This document shows, piece after piece, positions 23,296 to 38,104 of a stretch of DNA of 64,000 bases. The position numbers were made by a program, and so were the translations under genes. This DNA is from Siderastrea siderea (lineage: Eukaryota > Cnidaria > Anthozoa > Scleractinia > Rhizangiidae): assembly GCA_964030785.1 (NCBI GenBank), contig OZ034969.1, positions 46,924,701 through 46,988,700 of the forward strand. The letters are read 5' to 3'. Numbering within the stretch: position 1 is the stretch's first letter; each line of letters opens with the position of its first letter. The notes below the pieces were generated by a model, which worked only from the letters and a program-made list of their open reading frames with translations, searched no databases and was not told the DNA's origin.

Positions 23296-23590
23296 GGATG
23301 GCGCAGGGGGAGCAGGGATGGCGCAGTGGTGAGAGCGCTCGCCTCCCACCAATGTGGCCCGGGTTCGACTCCCGGTCCCGGTGTCATATGTGGGTTGAGT
23401 TTGTTGTTGGTTCTCGTCCTTGCTCCGAGAGGTTTTTCTCCGGGTACTCCGGTTTTCCCCTCTCCACATAAACCAACACATCCAAATTCCAATTCGATCT
23501 TGGAGGTGTCCCCAATTAGCATTCTTTGCTAGATACCGTTGACACCTAAATAAAGTAATTTATTTATTTTTATTTTTTTATTATTTTTAT
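23296..23590 (+). mobile_element. tRNA-derived SINE with empty site in the paralogous spacers
   Basis: The tRNA-like head starts at about 23315. A box TGGCGCAGTGG is at 23319-23329 and a perfect B box GGTTCGACTCC at 23362-23372. The body has a GGTTTTTCTCCGGGTACTCC segment and ends in TTATTTATTTTTATT. A partial second copy of the first 15 bases precedes it. The beta and alpha spacers read continuously through the site (for example 34118-34131, AGGATGCAGAGC), which shows a short duplication of GCAG around the insert. Confidence 0.78.
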
Positions 23591-23911
23591 GCAGAGCTCA
23601 TCAAAGCAGAAATAAACGACACTATTCTATTGGACAAAACGAATACGTTGCAAGCCGTTCTACTGAGCCAATAGGATTGCTGGTTAGAAACTGTATGTTG
23701 TTTCACAAACTTGTTCTTACGAGAACTCAGTTAGTAAACAAAGCAAAACGACAGGGTTTGGGTAACAAAGAGCTCAAAGCTCACCCTTAAACAGGAACAA
23801 GAAGAACCGAAACCTCACGTGTAAGCTCGGAGTTTCTTGATTATTATCTTTTGTGGTTTCTTTATTAACTTGCTTTGGCAGACCTTATTGCTTTCTTCTC
23901 TACTATTTCAG

Positions 23912-23961
23912 CTTCTTGTCGTCGTCCTTTAAAAACCGAAGCGCTGTACATTTGAATTAAG
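23912..23961 (+). other. Candidate untranslated exon, gamma
   Basis: 50-nt equivalent of 9177-9226 with TTTCAG acceptor and GTGAGT donor. Confidence 0.35.
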
Positions 23962-25981
23962 GTGAGTGATTAAAATCAGAAACTTGGTGTTATCTTATGC
24001 CATCGATTCACCGCAACAAAAATTGGCACAGATTTAATTAACAGAGAAAAAGAAAATATTGAACGTTCGGGTTGATTCACGCTCACTAACAGGTTTTAAA
24101 TCTTTAAGTTTTTTTGCAAACGTAGGTCCTTCGGAATGTGTTTGAATTTGATGTGTGTTTCATTAAACACAGAAATTTATCGTCCTTGGCTGTAGAACAA
24201 TCGAGTTCGATGTTTCTTTTCTAAAGACAAAAATATCTTTTACTGTTACATTATAACGCGAAATCGTTAGCTCGTCAGTAACTTCATGTTGCAAAATTGA
24301 TATTTTTTCTCAGTGTTAAATTAATGGGGTTCACCTTGTAATAAATTTTTAACGCAAACTTTAATTGTAGAATTTAACTGCGCGTGACTGCGGGAAAGTG
24401 GCAATGAACGTAAGGCTCCAGTTAGGTAACCCTGTATTCTCTAGGTGAACAGACGCAAATTGAAATTGACGAGCTATGATCCTCCGTAACACAACACTGC
24501 CGATCGTGGGCTTTATTTCCAGTTTTCTTTTCGTTCGCGACTTAATAGCCACCTATAGTTTGAAAGCCAGCCACAGAAATTTGTGCTTGAAGTAATTGCT
24601 ATCATTAAATTGAACGAAAACGAAAACAATCTGAAGAGGTGAAGATACTTGTTTTCCATCAGTGTTCACTTCCTTGTTGCACATATTTCTAGTCATTTGA
24701 GGGTTAGAAATTTTGAAATTCGGTTTGAATTTTTTTTCCTGTTGTGCATTTCGTATACTCTGGGCTATTTTCTTTGCTAGGTTTGATACAAAGTACCTGT
24801 GCCTCTAAGTTTGTGTGTTGTTGACGAACAACACTACTTGAACTGTAATGCCTTTGTTTTTGCCGCGCAAAAAATCAAGCCTTCAAAATGAAACCAACTC
24901 ACTTGCTTACGTTCAGTTAATCTCTTTCATTGAGTTGAACTGATTTAAGCTCTCTTTTACAGGGTTGAAATTTTTTTACTTTTCCTTTGTACACGACTCA
25001 TCGAATATGACGAAAATTTGGCCCGCGAACAATTTCGTTACAAATTTCACACGATTTTGGCAAATACTAAACCTTTTCTTATTAATTAAATTAGTTTAGG
25101 CAGGTTTCATCGAGCATTTTTCAATGTTACGGTACCCGAAAGGGAAACAGTTTTTAAATGCAATTTGGTAAATTAATTGTATCTCAGCCAATATGGCCAA
25201 TGTTACGTTTTGTTACACTGTGCACGTCATCAGTTCTCATACTTGCTTTAACATGTAATAAACAATGATAAAAAAGTGCATACCATTGGCTCATTGAGGA
25301 AACGATCTAACCAATAAGAACGCTTCTTCTAATTTTGAAATCTTACATGTGACATACCGTACCTTAGTCGTGCTTTTTCGGACGCTTTTTTGTGTAACTT
25401 GTCAAAACAACCCAACATTATGTGAGATTGGTCCATTCAGGCATAATTTAACCAATAGGAGTGCTTGTGTAATTTTGGAATGTTACACGTAATCAGGTCA
25501 AAAACGTGTTTTGTCGTGAAACTCGTTCACCAGAGATAAAACTTTCTGTGTCGAGAGCAATTGATCATTAACTCTTGGTAACAGCAAGAGGTTTATCATT
25601 CTTCGTCGGATGATTATAGAGACTCTATCAAGGTTGGTACCCTATACATACAACGGTAAACTTACGCAATGACTTTCACTTTCAGACTAAGCTTAAAATG
25701 AAATGAAGTCTTTAAAACGTTAGGAAAAGGCAAAAGTAACATTTGAAAAAGCATGAGGGACAAAACCGGATAATGTTTTCACTTTAGGCGAATACCTATT
25801 ACGTTTAAACTAATTTGAAAACGAAATGAGATCTTAACAATTTTGATTATTATTACAGTAAAAAGGAACGGAGCTGATTGCCGGTGTAAAATGCAAAAGG
25901 GGATAATCCCCTTTCCTTTGATGGAGATTCTAGTCGGATAATATATACGAGAATTATCATCAAAGTTGTTGATTTATGGGT

Positions 25982-25993
25982 TAGCGTACGCTA
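25982..25993. promoter_or_regulatory. TAGCGTACGCTA palindrome before B2
   Basis: 295 bp before the ATG at 26277. Confidence 0.42.
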
Positions 25994-26276
25994 GGGATTA
26001 GCAATTATTTACGAACTACTCAAGAATACACGCCATTTTCATTTTCATCCTTTCCCAAGTTTGCTGTTTCGTAACATTCCATAATGTTAGTGGAACTGTG
26101 TGTGATGCACGACTGAAAGATTCCAACGCAGATCCAAATATCAGTCAACCCTGACAGCGAATATTTAGACCACCATGCCGCAATGTAATATTCCATTCAG
26201 TTGGTATGGATCACCGTTTTTTTTACACTTTGCATGCTAATATCCACAGGTTGCAAGATAAACCCAAGGTGCCGAT

Positions 26277-27994
<1,718 letters not shown>

Positions 27995-29989
27995 AAACTT
28001 TGTTTCATTTTTGTAAGTTCAAAGCCCTTTAAAGGTGTAATATCAATATAGGGGTGATAAGGAAGCCCGCTTAAAACCGAATTATTAAGATATGAACTCT
28101 TGTGGGTGCATTAAGGTTGTTTTAACTCAGTGACAGCAATGTAAAACAAGGATAAGCGAATAAATGTGGGATAAATGAATCAAACAGCGTATTGTATCAG
28201 TTTCTCGGTAACTACTTTCGTTTTTGAGTTGTTGTAGGGAGTGTGCCACGGGGATTTTGGTGGTGTTTTGTCACTGCTGTCCTAAAATTACGACTTGATA
28301 CCGTCGTTCGTAAAAAATTCTCCTATAACACGAAGAAGTTTTCAATTGATTTCGTAAAGGAAAACAAATCATTATCAATCCTAAGCGATTTTTTTCAAGA
28401 CACAATGGCAGAACTTGAGGTCGCAATCCACTTCCATCCTGGCCCTTTTTGATGACTATGTTAAACAATGATACAAGCAAATTGAAGCAGTTTAAACTTT
28501 CCTCAGGAATAGTTCACGTCTTTGGGATGACTGAATCTCAGTCTAATGCAAGTCTACTGCAAGTTACGATTGAACTACCCCAAATGGGAAAAAATTAATA
28601 ACCTCACGTTAATGTAAAAATTTTCGAAAAACATCATTTTAGCGTTTGGAAGGTAGCGCCTTCGTCATAGTAGTAGCGTCACTAATTATAAGTGTTTTTT
28701 TCACTTAGTTTCTCTCACAGTCAACGGGGTTTAACGAACAATTCGACCATAAGCTTTCTCACTAAAAACAAAACAAAAGATTACCCTGTTCTGAATGCTG
28801 AGCCTTTTCCAAAAACTGTCATTTTATGAAAACATTTGAGACACTGTTACGCGCAGGTGCAAAATTTGGCTTCCCTTCCGCGCCCAGTCGCTTTCCCCCA
28901 CCCCTCCCCCCTTTCAATATTTATTGTTATTTTTTAGCTTCACGCCATGTCCAAAACATTGGTCTACAACATTGACAACGGGGAGGGGGTACTTGGGGAA
29001 ATTGGCAGCTTTCCTGTGGGATAAGGCAATTTTGACTATGCAAAGGTGGGTTTTGCATGGGCAAAAGTATCTCAACAATTTTGTAGGTGAAATGTGGTAA
29101 ATGGAAAAAAAGCAGTCCGAACGCCTCACTTCCGATACCCTTTACGAATCCCGGCTCGCGACCCTGTTGTCCCCCCGCCTCTTTTTCTTTCCTTTTTTTT
29201 TTGACCTCCGTGACCTCCCTTCATCTGTTAATTGCACTTAGTTCCCCTTTCTTCCCTTGTTTCACGTAAAGTAATTCCCACCTCACAGTTAGCTCGTACA
29301 CACAAGCAATTGCAACCGTATTAAGCCAGAATCATACAAAAAACTAACATGAAGTATAATAGCAACAGAGTATTTCGAGGTTTATAATTAAAAGTCTTAT
29401 ATGAATTTCACTCTGGGAATCACTGCCACATTCGTTCCTTCCCTCGTTCTTTTTCCCAGAGTTGGCGCCTGTCCGATGAGGCCTTCAGCACGAAAATTAT
29501 GATAAGGAAAATAACAGACGGCTTTGAGGTTGGATTAACTTGTCTGCTCGTCAGAGTTTAGATCTTTTTCGCAGCCATAACTGACGGCCCTTCCACGTTT
29601 TAATATACTAGCTCAACAACTATCAGAAATTTATACAGGGCGCCACCAGAAGTTGTGTTACTGTTTGCAGTTTTAAAAGTTATGGAAATATATGCGAATA
29701 CTGAAAGGCTTGTGTTGTATCAAAATATTGCAAGGACGTATTTTATTGTCGTTGCAGTCCTAAAGGGCGAATTTGGAGATTAGAAGGTTTTCAACGAAGT
29801 ATTTTGCCGTAATACAAACCTTTCGGTATTCCCGTAAATTCCCCATAAATTCGTAAAGTACTGAACAGTCATACTTTTTGCACATGAGAGACCTTTGAAA
29901 TTACTGAAACATGAACAGTTTAAATCAAGCAGTGTTAACTCGATTCCTACTGTTTTATCTAAAACTTTTTTAAGATCTTGCAATTCTGA

Positions 29990-30328
29990 CCCCCCCCCCC
30001 CCCTCCTCCCTTCCCCCAACCTGGATTGTTATGTGGCTAAACCTTCTCTGGGATCTTGCGTAAAGGTAGGCAAAATCATAAGCCCACGGCGCGCTCCTGG
30101 GCATATTAACTTAGTTATAACCTCTTGATTAAGATTATTAGCATTTAGAGAGGAAAAGGGTTGGGTGATGAACTAAAATGGATGGAATCCTGGGAGGTGA
30201 GTCAAGACGTAGTACATGAAGTAGTAACCCGTGTTGTCGTCACAAGCACTCAAAACAAAGATCGCGAGATCAGGTTGGACTCAATTTCAACCCTGGCAAA
30301 ACCAGCGGGCTGGGGGGGGGGGGGGGGG
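29990..30328. repeat. C14 and G17 homopolymers 0.3 kb apart
   Basis: C run at 29990-30003 and G run at 30312-30328. Beta copy 2 has C15 (53246-53260) and G16 interrupted by T (53568-53583). Gamma has a C15 run at 14257-14271 in a different place. Lengths are likely unstable and prone to sequencing error. Confidence 0.6.
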
Positions 30329-30927
30329 TCGCTGGGCTGGGAAGCCAGATATGATGGAACGTCACACGATAGTAAGTATTTGCGAAATTGAGAGTGATTT
30401 ATTTTGTAGTACTTCTGCAATTCGCGAAAAAGTGAAACAAAGCTTAAATAAAGAAAAACACACACACACACTGTACGACAGGCTTTCACAAAAAGAAGAA
30501 AGTGGGATGAATTAGTGACGGCAGATGACCTTATAATTTGCGTTTAATTTTTTTGTTTTTGTTTCAGAAATGATTTAGGTGTTTTGGTGCCGTTCATCGC
30601 AGCAATTGCAGAACTGTACGTCATGGCTAGAGTGGAAATTTGACCCTGATCCAGCCGTTCTTTTTTTCTTTTCTTCTCTTTCTTTCCTTGTCTTTTGCCT
30701 TAGTCCTTTACCTTTTCTTCTTTCTCTTCTATTCTCCTTTCATTTTGTTCCTTTTGGACAACTCGTTATATCGTGGCAAAGACCACAGGATCTCGTACTC
30801 TGGGAACGAGAATTAGTTCAGCTCTGTCCACCCTTATCCAGGCTTTCTCCAGACTCCTCTCTCTCAACAAAAAAGAAAAGAGATAGAATATAGAGGGCCC
30901 TGGGAAGGATGTTGATTTCGAAAGTTG

Positions 30928-30972
30928 TTACGTCACTTTACGTGTTCGTTGCTTAGTAACAGCCCTATAAAG
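30928..30972 (+). promoter_or_regulatory. Promoter-like cluster, beta copy 1
   Basis: TTACGTCA 30928-30935, GTTGCTTAGTAAC 30948-30960, TATAAAG 30966-30972, then AGCCAAT downstream. The E-box of alpha is changed here (TTTACGTG). Confidence 0.45.
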
Positions 30973-32337
30973 ACCGCAGGCACAGCCAATAGTTGCGGTG
31001 TAAACAAGACTAGTTTTTCTTCAAGGAAATGTCAGTAAAGAGAAAGCGAAGAAAGACATTCGATTCCCCCTTTTGATCCTTCCCTTCCTCTTAGTTGATT
31101 CAAGCCACGATTGGCCAGGCGGATCAGAGCGCCATCAAATTATCCGATTCTAAGACTGGCGCATCCCGGGAAACTCAGATGAACAGGAAACAGACGGGAT
31201 CCATAGGATTTGGGCCAACACAGATCATTTTTGACGAATTACAGTGGCACATCGAAACAACATTCATCAACAGCCAAGAAAATGTGGCCATGTTATACTG
31301 AGGGGTAACGGGATTGAAGGTTGCTTTTTTCCCTCAAGAAAATGACGTGGAGATCTCAATCATTTATTACGGGCCATACCAAAGTGGCTCTAATAACAAA
31401 ATGGCTGTATTAGTCGTGTAGCCGTAAGGTAGGTTACAAACTGTGTTTGGGCAATCAGTTTCAATTTGTCTTCTCTACCGATAAACTGCCGGCAAAACAT
31501 TTTATTTTTGTTTTTTATCAACTCAAGGATTATTCAAATTGAATACAAGTTTGTATGTACCAGTGACAAAATCACCAAAGCAAACAAACGGCTCGCACTG
31601 TTTACAGTTTTATTGGCTGACGTGTAAGGCATTATAGCTTCTGGTTTCACGTTGGAAAAAAATTTAAGGCCGATATTATTCGGCTGAGTAGGTGATTAGG
31701 TACATTAGGTGGGCTTTTACCAAAAAGTAAATATTTAACAATTTGAAAATTCGACGAAAAGGCTATAGGAATCCAGTTATATTACTGTTGTTAATATTCA
31801 ATGTTGTTTCGAACTGCGTGTGTTGACTGGTACATGTAGTTATCGTTTTATTTAGTGTATTGAGTATATGAGCTCTTAACTTGATGATGTTTTATACCAT
31901 GGAGGTACAGAGAGATTAAGTTATTTATCAACTAGCTGCTGTAAAAGTATGCAAGAATTTGTCCCAGAGCCGAGAAAGTTGGGTTGACCCAATTTATGAG
32001 AATCTGAATTTGATCTTTTTCAACTGGCTTTGACAGTTACTCGACAACAAAAAAGAAAATAAAAGAGATAATTCCATTGGGCGAATAGCGTTGGTTGTTA
32101 GACGATAACTCACGATCATCAAAGAAAAGTTAAATGTTTATTTGTATTTTCAAAACTTGATCTGACGAGAACTTAATTATGCATAGAATTATTTTCTTGG
32201 TTCTAAATTTTGAGAAACAGAAGGCGAAAGTTCCAAATTTTGATTTAATTTGTGGAATTATGTGATTATAATTTGTGAATTTTTAACTCACTGTGATGTT
32301 GTTGATCAAGCAAACCTTTATTTTCTTTTAAATTTAG

Positions 32338-32394
32338 GTTACGCTTTTCTTTCTCGGATCAGGGAGGCCATGCTAACGCTGGTTGATTTCAAAG
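32338..32394 (+). other. Candidate untranslated exon, beta copy 1
   Basis: 57-nt equivalent of 6749-6804; acceptor TTTTAAATTTAG and donor GTAAATGAG kept. Confidence 0.35.
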
Positions 32395-34444
32395 GTAAAT
32401 GAGTTATTTGTATATAAAATACAACGAGTAGAAATCTTATAATGGCACTAAATTGCATCGATGAGTCTCAGATATAATTATAAGCTACTTCTTGAAGTAA
32501 ATTCTTTCACGTCTTCAATTAATTAAGCTGGTCTGCATTCCTAGAATTTGGTTAATTTATCAGATGAACTTCGCGTATTGAAGAGGACGTTCGGTTTGTC
32601 AGTTTTTACAGGTTTTGATCAATTTTCAAGTAAGATTTTGGGTTTTGCACTAAACATTTGCGAGTTTTTTTTTCCGTTCCTTTTCTCGGTTTTCCCATTT
32701 TGAGCGGAACACGGAAAAAGCGAAACAAAAAGCAGGTTTTAGGCGTGCATTCGCTCGAGTTCCATTTTTGGTGTGTTGGATACTTAGGAGTTTTACTGAT
32801 TTTCGGTTTGGATTCTAATTTTTCTGCGGTCGATATTTATTTCGGTTATGTGAATTTTTATACGTCCGTGGAGAATTCTTATTTGGTCAGTTAATTTATT
32901 TTTGAGTGAAAAGAAAATCAAAGAGACGTCACAGGCTACACTAGCGATTGTTTGCTCGCAGGAGCGAGCAAATTTTTTGCCAAACATTTTCGCGTCGCCA
33001 GCGCACTGCGAACATCCCACTTGTATCCACCCTTGCACAGGCGCCGATGCGAGAGCTTAAAAAAGCGGCAAGATATCTTATGAGCTGAATTTTTCACGAT
33101 GAAGCCGATGTTTTACAGCAACGTGTTGCCAAATGTATCCACCAACGCGTGCTGGCAAATTAAAGCGACAACTTTGAAAGCCGTTTCGTTGCCTGTGAAA
33201 GCCGTTTAGCCGAGGCTAAATATTTCAAAAACTCCCGGAGTCTTAAAAAGTTTCAAGTATTCGGGAAGCCAACAGCAGCTAGAACATTCGGGGGACAAAA
33301 ATCTCTTCCCTAAAATATTCTGCTAAAGAACCTGAACAGATTGATCTGTGTTAGCTAAAGAACCCAAGAACACACGGGAAGACATTTCAAGTATTCTGAC
33401 GGATTTTCTCGAAGGATGCCACTGAGATTTCGCTTTTATGGACCAATCAGGAAGAAAGGAAATACCCGGCTAGCTAAAAACTCAAATATGCTAACTTAAA
33501 TGTGCACGTTTTAACTAACCCACTATTTTGTTTCTGGTTAATATGTCTGAGGGCAATTCAAGAGCTAACATATTGATTTTGTAATGTTCTACGCCTGGAT
33601 AATGTTCACTATTCCTTTTCAGTAATGTTCTACTGTTACTTTTACAAATTAACTGATCAAACACGTCGCAGTCGTTCGCAGCATCACTGAAGCAAATTTC
33701 GCTAAAAAACGTGGTCATTCACTTGTCAGAACGAGAACTGTGTGAAAAAAAAATGATATTATCACATGGGCGACTTAGTTCAGTTAGCTAAAGTCTTTGT
33801 ACAAAGAGTATCTAGGGACCCACAGATCATAGAAACGGATAAAAATACGCTGATCGTGATTAAGTTCTGCTCTTTTTCGGTGTGATAACAGGGTATTTTA
33901 GACAAATTAAAGAATATGGAGATGATATACGTTTCACCTAGCCTTGAAATAATGGGGTTTAATAATGTGTGTGGAGAAAAAGAGAAACACTTGTCTCATA
34001 GATAAAATCTCTAAGGCATTTTTTCCCTGACCTTAAATCATCCCGCCTTACGGAATATTGTAAAAACGCTTTTTTCCCCTTAAACCTGACAGTAACAGAG
34101 CAAAATTATCTCCAATTAAGGATGCAGAGCTAATCAAAGCAGAAATAAACGACACTATTCTATTGGACTAAACGAATACGTTGCAAGCCGTTCTACTGAG
34201 CCAATAGGATTGCTGGTTAGAAACTGTATGTTGTTTCACAAACTTGTTCGTGCGAGAACTCAGTTAGTAAACAAAGCAAAACGACAGGGTTTGGGTAACA
34301 AAGAAATCAAACATCACCCCTAAACAGGAAAAAGAAGGACCGAAAGCTCACGTGTAAGCTCGGAGTTTCTTGATTATTATCTTTTGTGGTTTGTTTATTT
34401 ACTTGCTTTGGCAGACCTAATTGCTTTCTTCTCTACTATTTCAG

Positions 34445-34494
34445 CTTCTTGTTGTCATCCTTTAAAAACCGAAGCGTTGTTCATTTGAATTAAG
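34445..34494 (+). other. Candidate untranslated exon, beta copy 1 first unit
   Basis: 50-nt equivalent, TTTCAG/GTGAGT borders. Confidence 0.35.
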
Positions 34495-35727
34495 GTGAGT
34501 GATTAAAATCAGAAACCTGGTGTTATCTTTTGCCATCGATTCACCGCAACAAAAATTGGTACAGATTTAATTAACAGAGAAAAAGAAAATATTGAACGTT
34601 CGGGTTGATTTACGCTCACTAACAGGTTGGACCTCATGGACCTCAGTTAAAGAAATGTGTTGGCAAAACTCCTCTGTGAAAAAACGTTGTTATAATTATT
34701 AATTTATCCTAACAATATATCGTTTTTCTGACCCATTCAGGGAGAAAGAAAATACCGGGCTTCCTAGAGACTCAAATTTCTCACTACAATGCTCACATTT
34801 TAACTTACCTCACTTTTTTTGTTTCTCGTTTAAAATATGTCTGACGGCAATTTAAGTCCTAACATAGATTTTGTAATGTTCTACGTTATCTTCATTTTAA
34901 AAATCTTGGATAATGTTATGACTATTCGTTTTCAATAATGTTCTACTGTTACTCTTACAAATAACTGATCAAACTCACGTTGTAGTCATTTGCAGCCTCA
35001 TTGCAGGCTTTCGCTCAAAACGTAATTCTCCACTTCTCAAATAGAGAAGCTGTGCGAGGATAGATGTATCATATGCGCGCCCTAGCCGAAGTCTTTGTAC
35101 AGAGAGTAACTTGGCACACACAGAGTAAAAGAGATAGTGAAGGGCTTAGTTCTACTCTTTTTCCCTTGAGACGATAGGGTATTTTAGAGAATTTTAGAGA
35201 AATTTAAGAATATGGAGATCACATACGTTATACATAGCCTTACAATAATGGGATTTAATATGTGTGTGAAGTAAAAGAAAACACTTTTCCCATAGACTAC
35301 AAAATCTCTACAGGCATTTTTTGCCCTGCCTTTAGTTATTCTATTCAGAATATTGCAAAGACTCTTCTTTTTCTCAAAATCTGAGAGGAACAAAGCGAAA
35401 TTCACTCTAATTCAGGAAACAGAGCTTAGCAAAGCGAAAATGAAAGAAGCTCTTCTATTGGACAAAACAGCTAATTGACAAACCATTCTACTGAGCCAAT
35501 AGGATTGCTTGTTAGAATGAGTATGTTGTTTCACCAACTTGTCCTTGCGAGTACTCAGTCAGTAAATAAAGCAAAAGGACAAGTTTGGGTAACAAAGAAA
35601 ATATTTTTATCCCTAAACTGGGTAAAGAAAGAACCGAAGAAGCTCGCCTTGTCAGCTCACAGTTTCTTTATCATTATCTTTTGTGGTTTCTTTAATAAAC
35701 CCATTTTTTTCTTATCTACTCTTTCAG

Positions 35728-35774
35728 CTTCTTGTTTTCGCCTTAAATCCCAAGTGCTGTTCACTTCAATTAAG
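35728..35774 (+). other. Candidate untranslated exon, beta copy 1 second unit
   Basis: 47-nt diverged equivalent with the same CTTTCAG/GTGAGT borders. Confidence 0.33.
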
Positions 35775-37804
35775 GTGAGTGATTGAATTCAGAAGTCTGA
35801 TGTTGACTGATACCTTCGATTCACCGTGCGAGGGTCTCGCGGAATGAAACAAAACTTCTGCAGATTTAATTAACGGGGAAAAAGTTGGATTCAGTTGGAT
35901 TCATGCTCACTAACAGGTTTAGACTATCAGTTTTTTTTCTTTTTGCGAGCAAAAGTCCTTTATATTGCGTTTGATTTTGATGTGTGTTTCATTAAACAAA
36001 GAAATTTATCGTCCCTGGCTCTAGAACAATCAAGCTCGAGGTTCCTATTGCTAAAATTTTACCTTAAAAGCTCAGAGACAAAAATAGCTTTAACTGCTAG
36101 ATTATCACGCGGCCTTGTTCGCCCGCCAATAGCTTCATGTTGCAAAATTGATTCTTTTCTGTTAAAAATGGTGTCACCCCATTATCAATTTTTCACGCCA
36201 ACTTTAATTGTAGAATTTAACTGCGCGAGACTGCGGAAAAACAACAAAGAACGAAGCTCCAGTTTTCAGTTGGTTACCCTGTATTCTCTTGGTGAACAGA
36301 AGCCAAAAATTAACGACCTATGATCCTTCGTAACAACATGATCGTGGGTTTAACTGCAGTTTTCTTTTTGTTCGATTTAATATATAGCCACCTAGTTTGA
36401 AAGCCAACCACAGAAATTTGTGCATGTATTAACTACTATCATTAAATTGAACGAAAGACGAAAACAGACTGACGAGGTGAAGAGACTCGTTTTGTGATCA
36501 ACTGATCTTCAGCGCAGCAACCTTCGTCGACGTTACCTTCCTTGTTATACATTAGTCATTTGAAGATCAGAAATTCTGAAATTCCGTTTCAATTTAATTT
36601 TGTTTTCCTGTTATGTATTACATAGAGTTTGAGCTATTTTCTTTGCTAGGTTTGACACAAAGTACCTGTGCCTCTAAGCTGCTTTTTTTGACGAACAACA
36701 CTGCTTGTACCGTTTTGTGTTACTCGCCTTTATTTTTGCCTAGGTTTTATTTCAGTTACTCATTTAGGCGTACGTATCGTCAAAATTTCGTGAAAAATAA
36801 AGCCTTAAAAATCAAACCAACTCACATGTTTAAGTTGTTTCTGTCGTTATCGAAATTATTTTTCATTTGTTCACGACTCGTCAAATATCACGAAAATTTG
36901 GCCCGCGAGCAATTTCTTCACAAATTTCACACGATTTTCGCAAATACTAAACCCTTAATACGGGCGATCTTCACCGTTAATTAAATCAGTTTAAGAGGCA
37001 GGTTTCATCAGATTTTACCAGGCTTCAACATATTTATTACAGTATCCACATTGTGCACGTCACCAGCTCTCATACTTGCTGTATCATGAAGTAAAGAGTG
37101 ACAAAAGAGTTCCTATCATCGGCCCATTCGGGAAATGCTCTAACCAATAAGAACACTTCTTCTAATTTTGAAATCTTACACGTGATAAACCTTAGTCGTA
37201 CTTTTTCGTGTAACTTGTCAAAACAACCCAAAATAAAAGACGTTATGAGATTGGTCCATTCGGGCATAATCTAACTAATAGGATTGCTTGTCTAATTTTG
37301 GAATGTGACACGTAATCAGGTCAAAAACGTGTTTTGTCGTGAAATTCGTTTACCAGAGATAAAACTTTCAGTGTCGAGAGCAAGTGATCATTAACTCTTG
37401 GTAACAGCAAGAGGTTTATCATTCTTCGTCGGATGATTATAGACACTCTATCAAGGTTGGTATCCTATACACAACCGTAAGCTAACTCAATGACTCTCAC
37501 TTTCAGACTAAGCTTAAAATGAAATGAAGTCTTAAGAACGTTAGGAAAAGGCAAAAATAACATTTGAAAAAGCATGAGGGAGAAAACCGGATAATGTTTA
37601 TCACTTTAGGCGATACCTATCACGTTTAAACTAATTTTAAAACGAAATGAGGTCTTCAAAATTTTGATTATTATTACAGTAAAAAGGAAAGGAACTGCTT
37701 TCCGGTGTAAAATGCAAAAGATGGATAATCCCGTTTCGTTTTGATGGAGATTCCAGTCGGATAATTTATACGAGAATTATCGTCAAAAATGTTGATTTAG
37801 GGGT

Positions 37805-37816
37805 TAGCGTACGCTA
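37805..37816. promoter_or_regulatory. TAGCGTACGCTA palindrome before A3
   Basis: 300 bp before the ATG at 38105. Confidence 0.42.
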
Positions 37817-38104
37817 CGGCTTTGCAATTGTTTACGAACTACTCTAGAATATACGCCATTTTCGTTTTTACCTTTTCCCAAGTTTGCTGTTTCCTGATTC
37901 ATTCCATAATGTTAGTGGAACGTTGTGTGATGCATGACTGAAAGAGTCCAACGCAGCTTCAAATACTGGTCAATCCTGACAGCGATTATTTAGTCCACCA
38001 TACCATAATGTACTATTCTGTTCAGTTAGTTTGGATCACCGTTTTTCTTTGGACACTTCGCATGTTAATATCCACAGGTTGCAAGATAAACCCAAGGTGC
38101 CGAT

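Larger units (their letters stand above)
13161..26276. repeat. Spacer gamma (B1 to B2), interrupted by two large foreign blocks
   Basis: About 13.1 kb. Segments 13161-15858, 18985-20075 and 23061-26276 align with the alpha and beta spacers. Segment 15859-18984 replaces about 2.3 kb of the beta sequence with unrelated DNA, and 20076-23060 is an insertion into a site that is intact in beta. A SINE is inserted at about 23296-23590. I see no convincing protein gene. Small frames such as 22518-22811 lie inside transposon-like DNA and match nothing I recognise. Confidence 0.8.
33431..35919. repeat. Internal tandem duplication within beta copy 1
   Basis: Two diverged units of about 1.2 kb (33431-34628 and 34721-35919) start with CGTTTTTATGGACC/CGTTTTTCTGACCC-like sequence and end with CTCACTAACAGGTT. 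Alpha and gamma have one unit only. Each unit contains one of the 47-50-nt AG/GT-bounded candidate exons. Confidence 0.75.
27995..38104. repeat. Spacer beta, copy 1 (B2 to A3)
   Basis: About 10.1 kb without a recognisable protein gene, nearly identical to 51288-61372. It holds a C14 run (29990-30003), a G17 run (30312-30328), a polypyrimidine tract (about 30659-30750), a promoter-like cluster (30928-30972), candidate untranslated exons (32338-32394, 34445-34494, 35728-35774), an internal tandem duplication of about 1.2 kb (33431-35919) and the proximal palindrome (37805-37816). Confidence 0.85.

Noticed and set aside
23315..23385. Functional tRNA gene
   Set aside because: A and B boxes are good, but the acceptor stem does not close and a SINE body with a T-rich tail follows.
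35895..36323. 142-codon open frame in beta (also 59162-59581)
   Set aside because: Low-complexity, Ser/Phe/Leu-rich, not kept in alpha or gamma, and overlapping repeat-unit borders.
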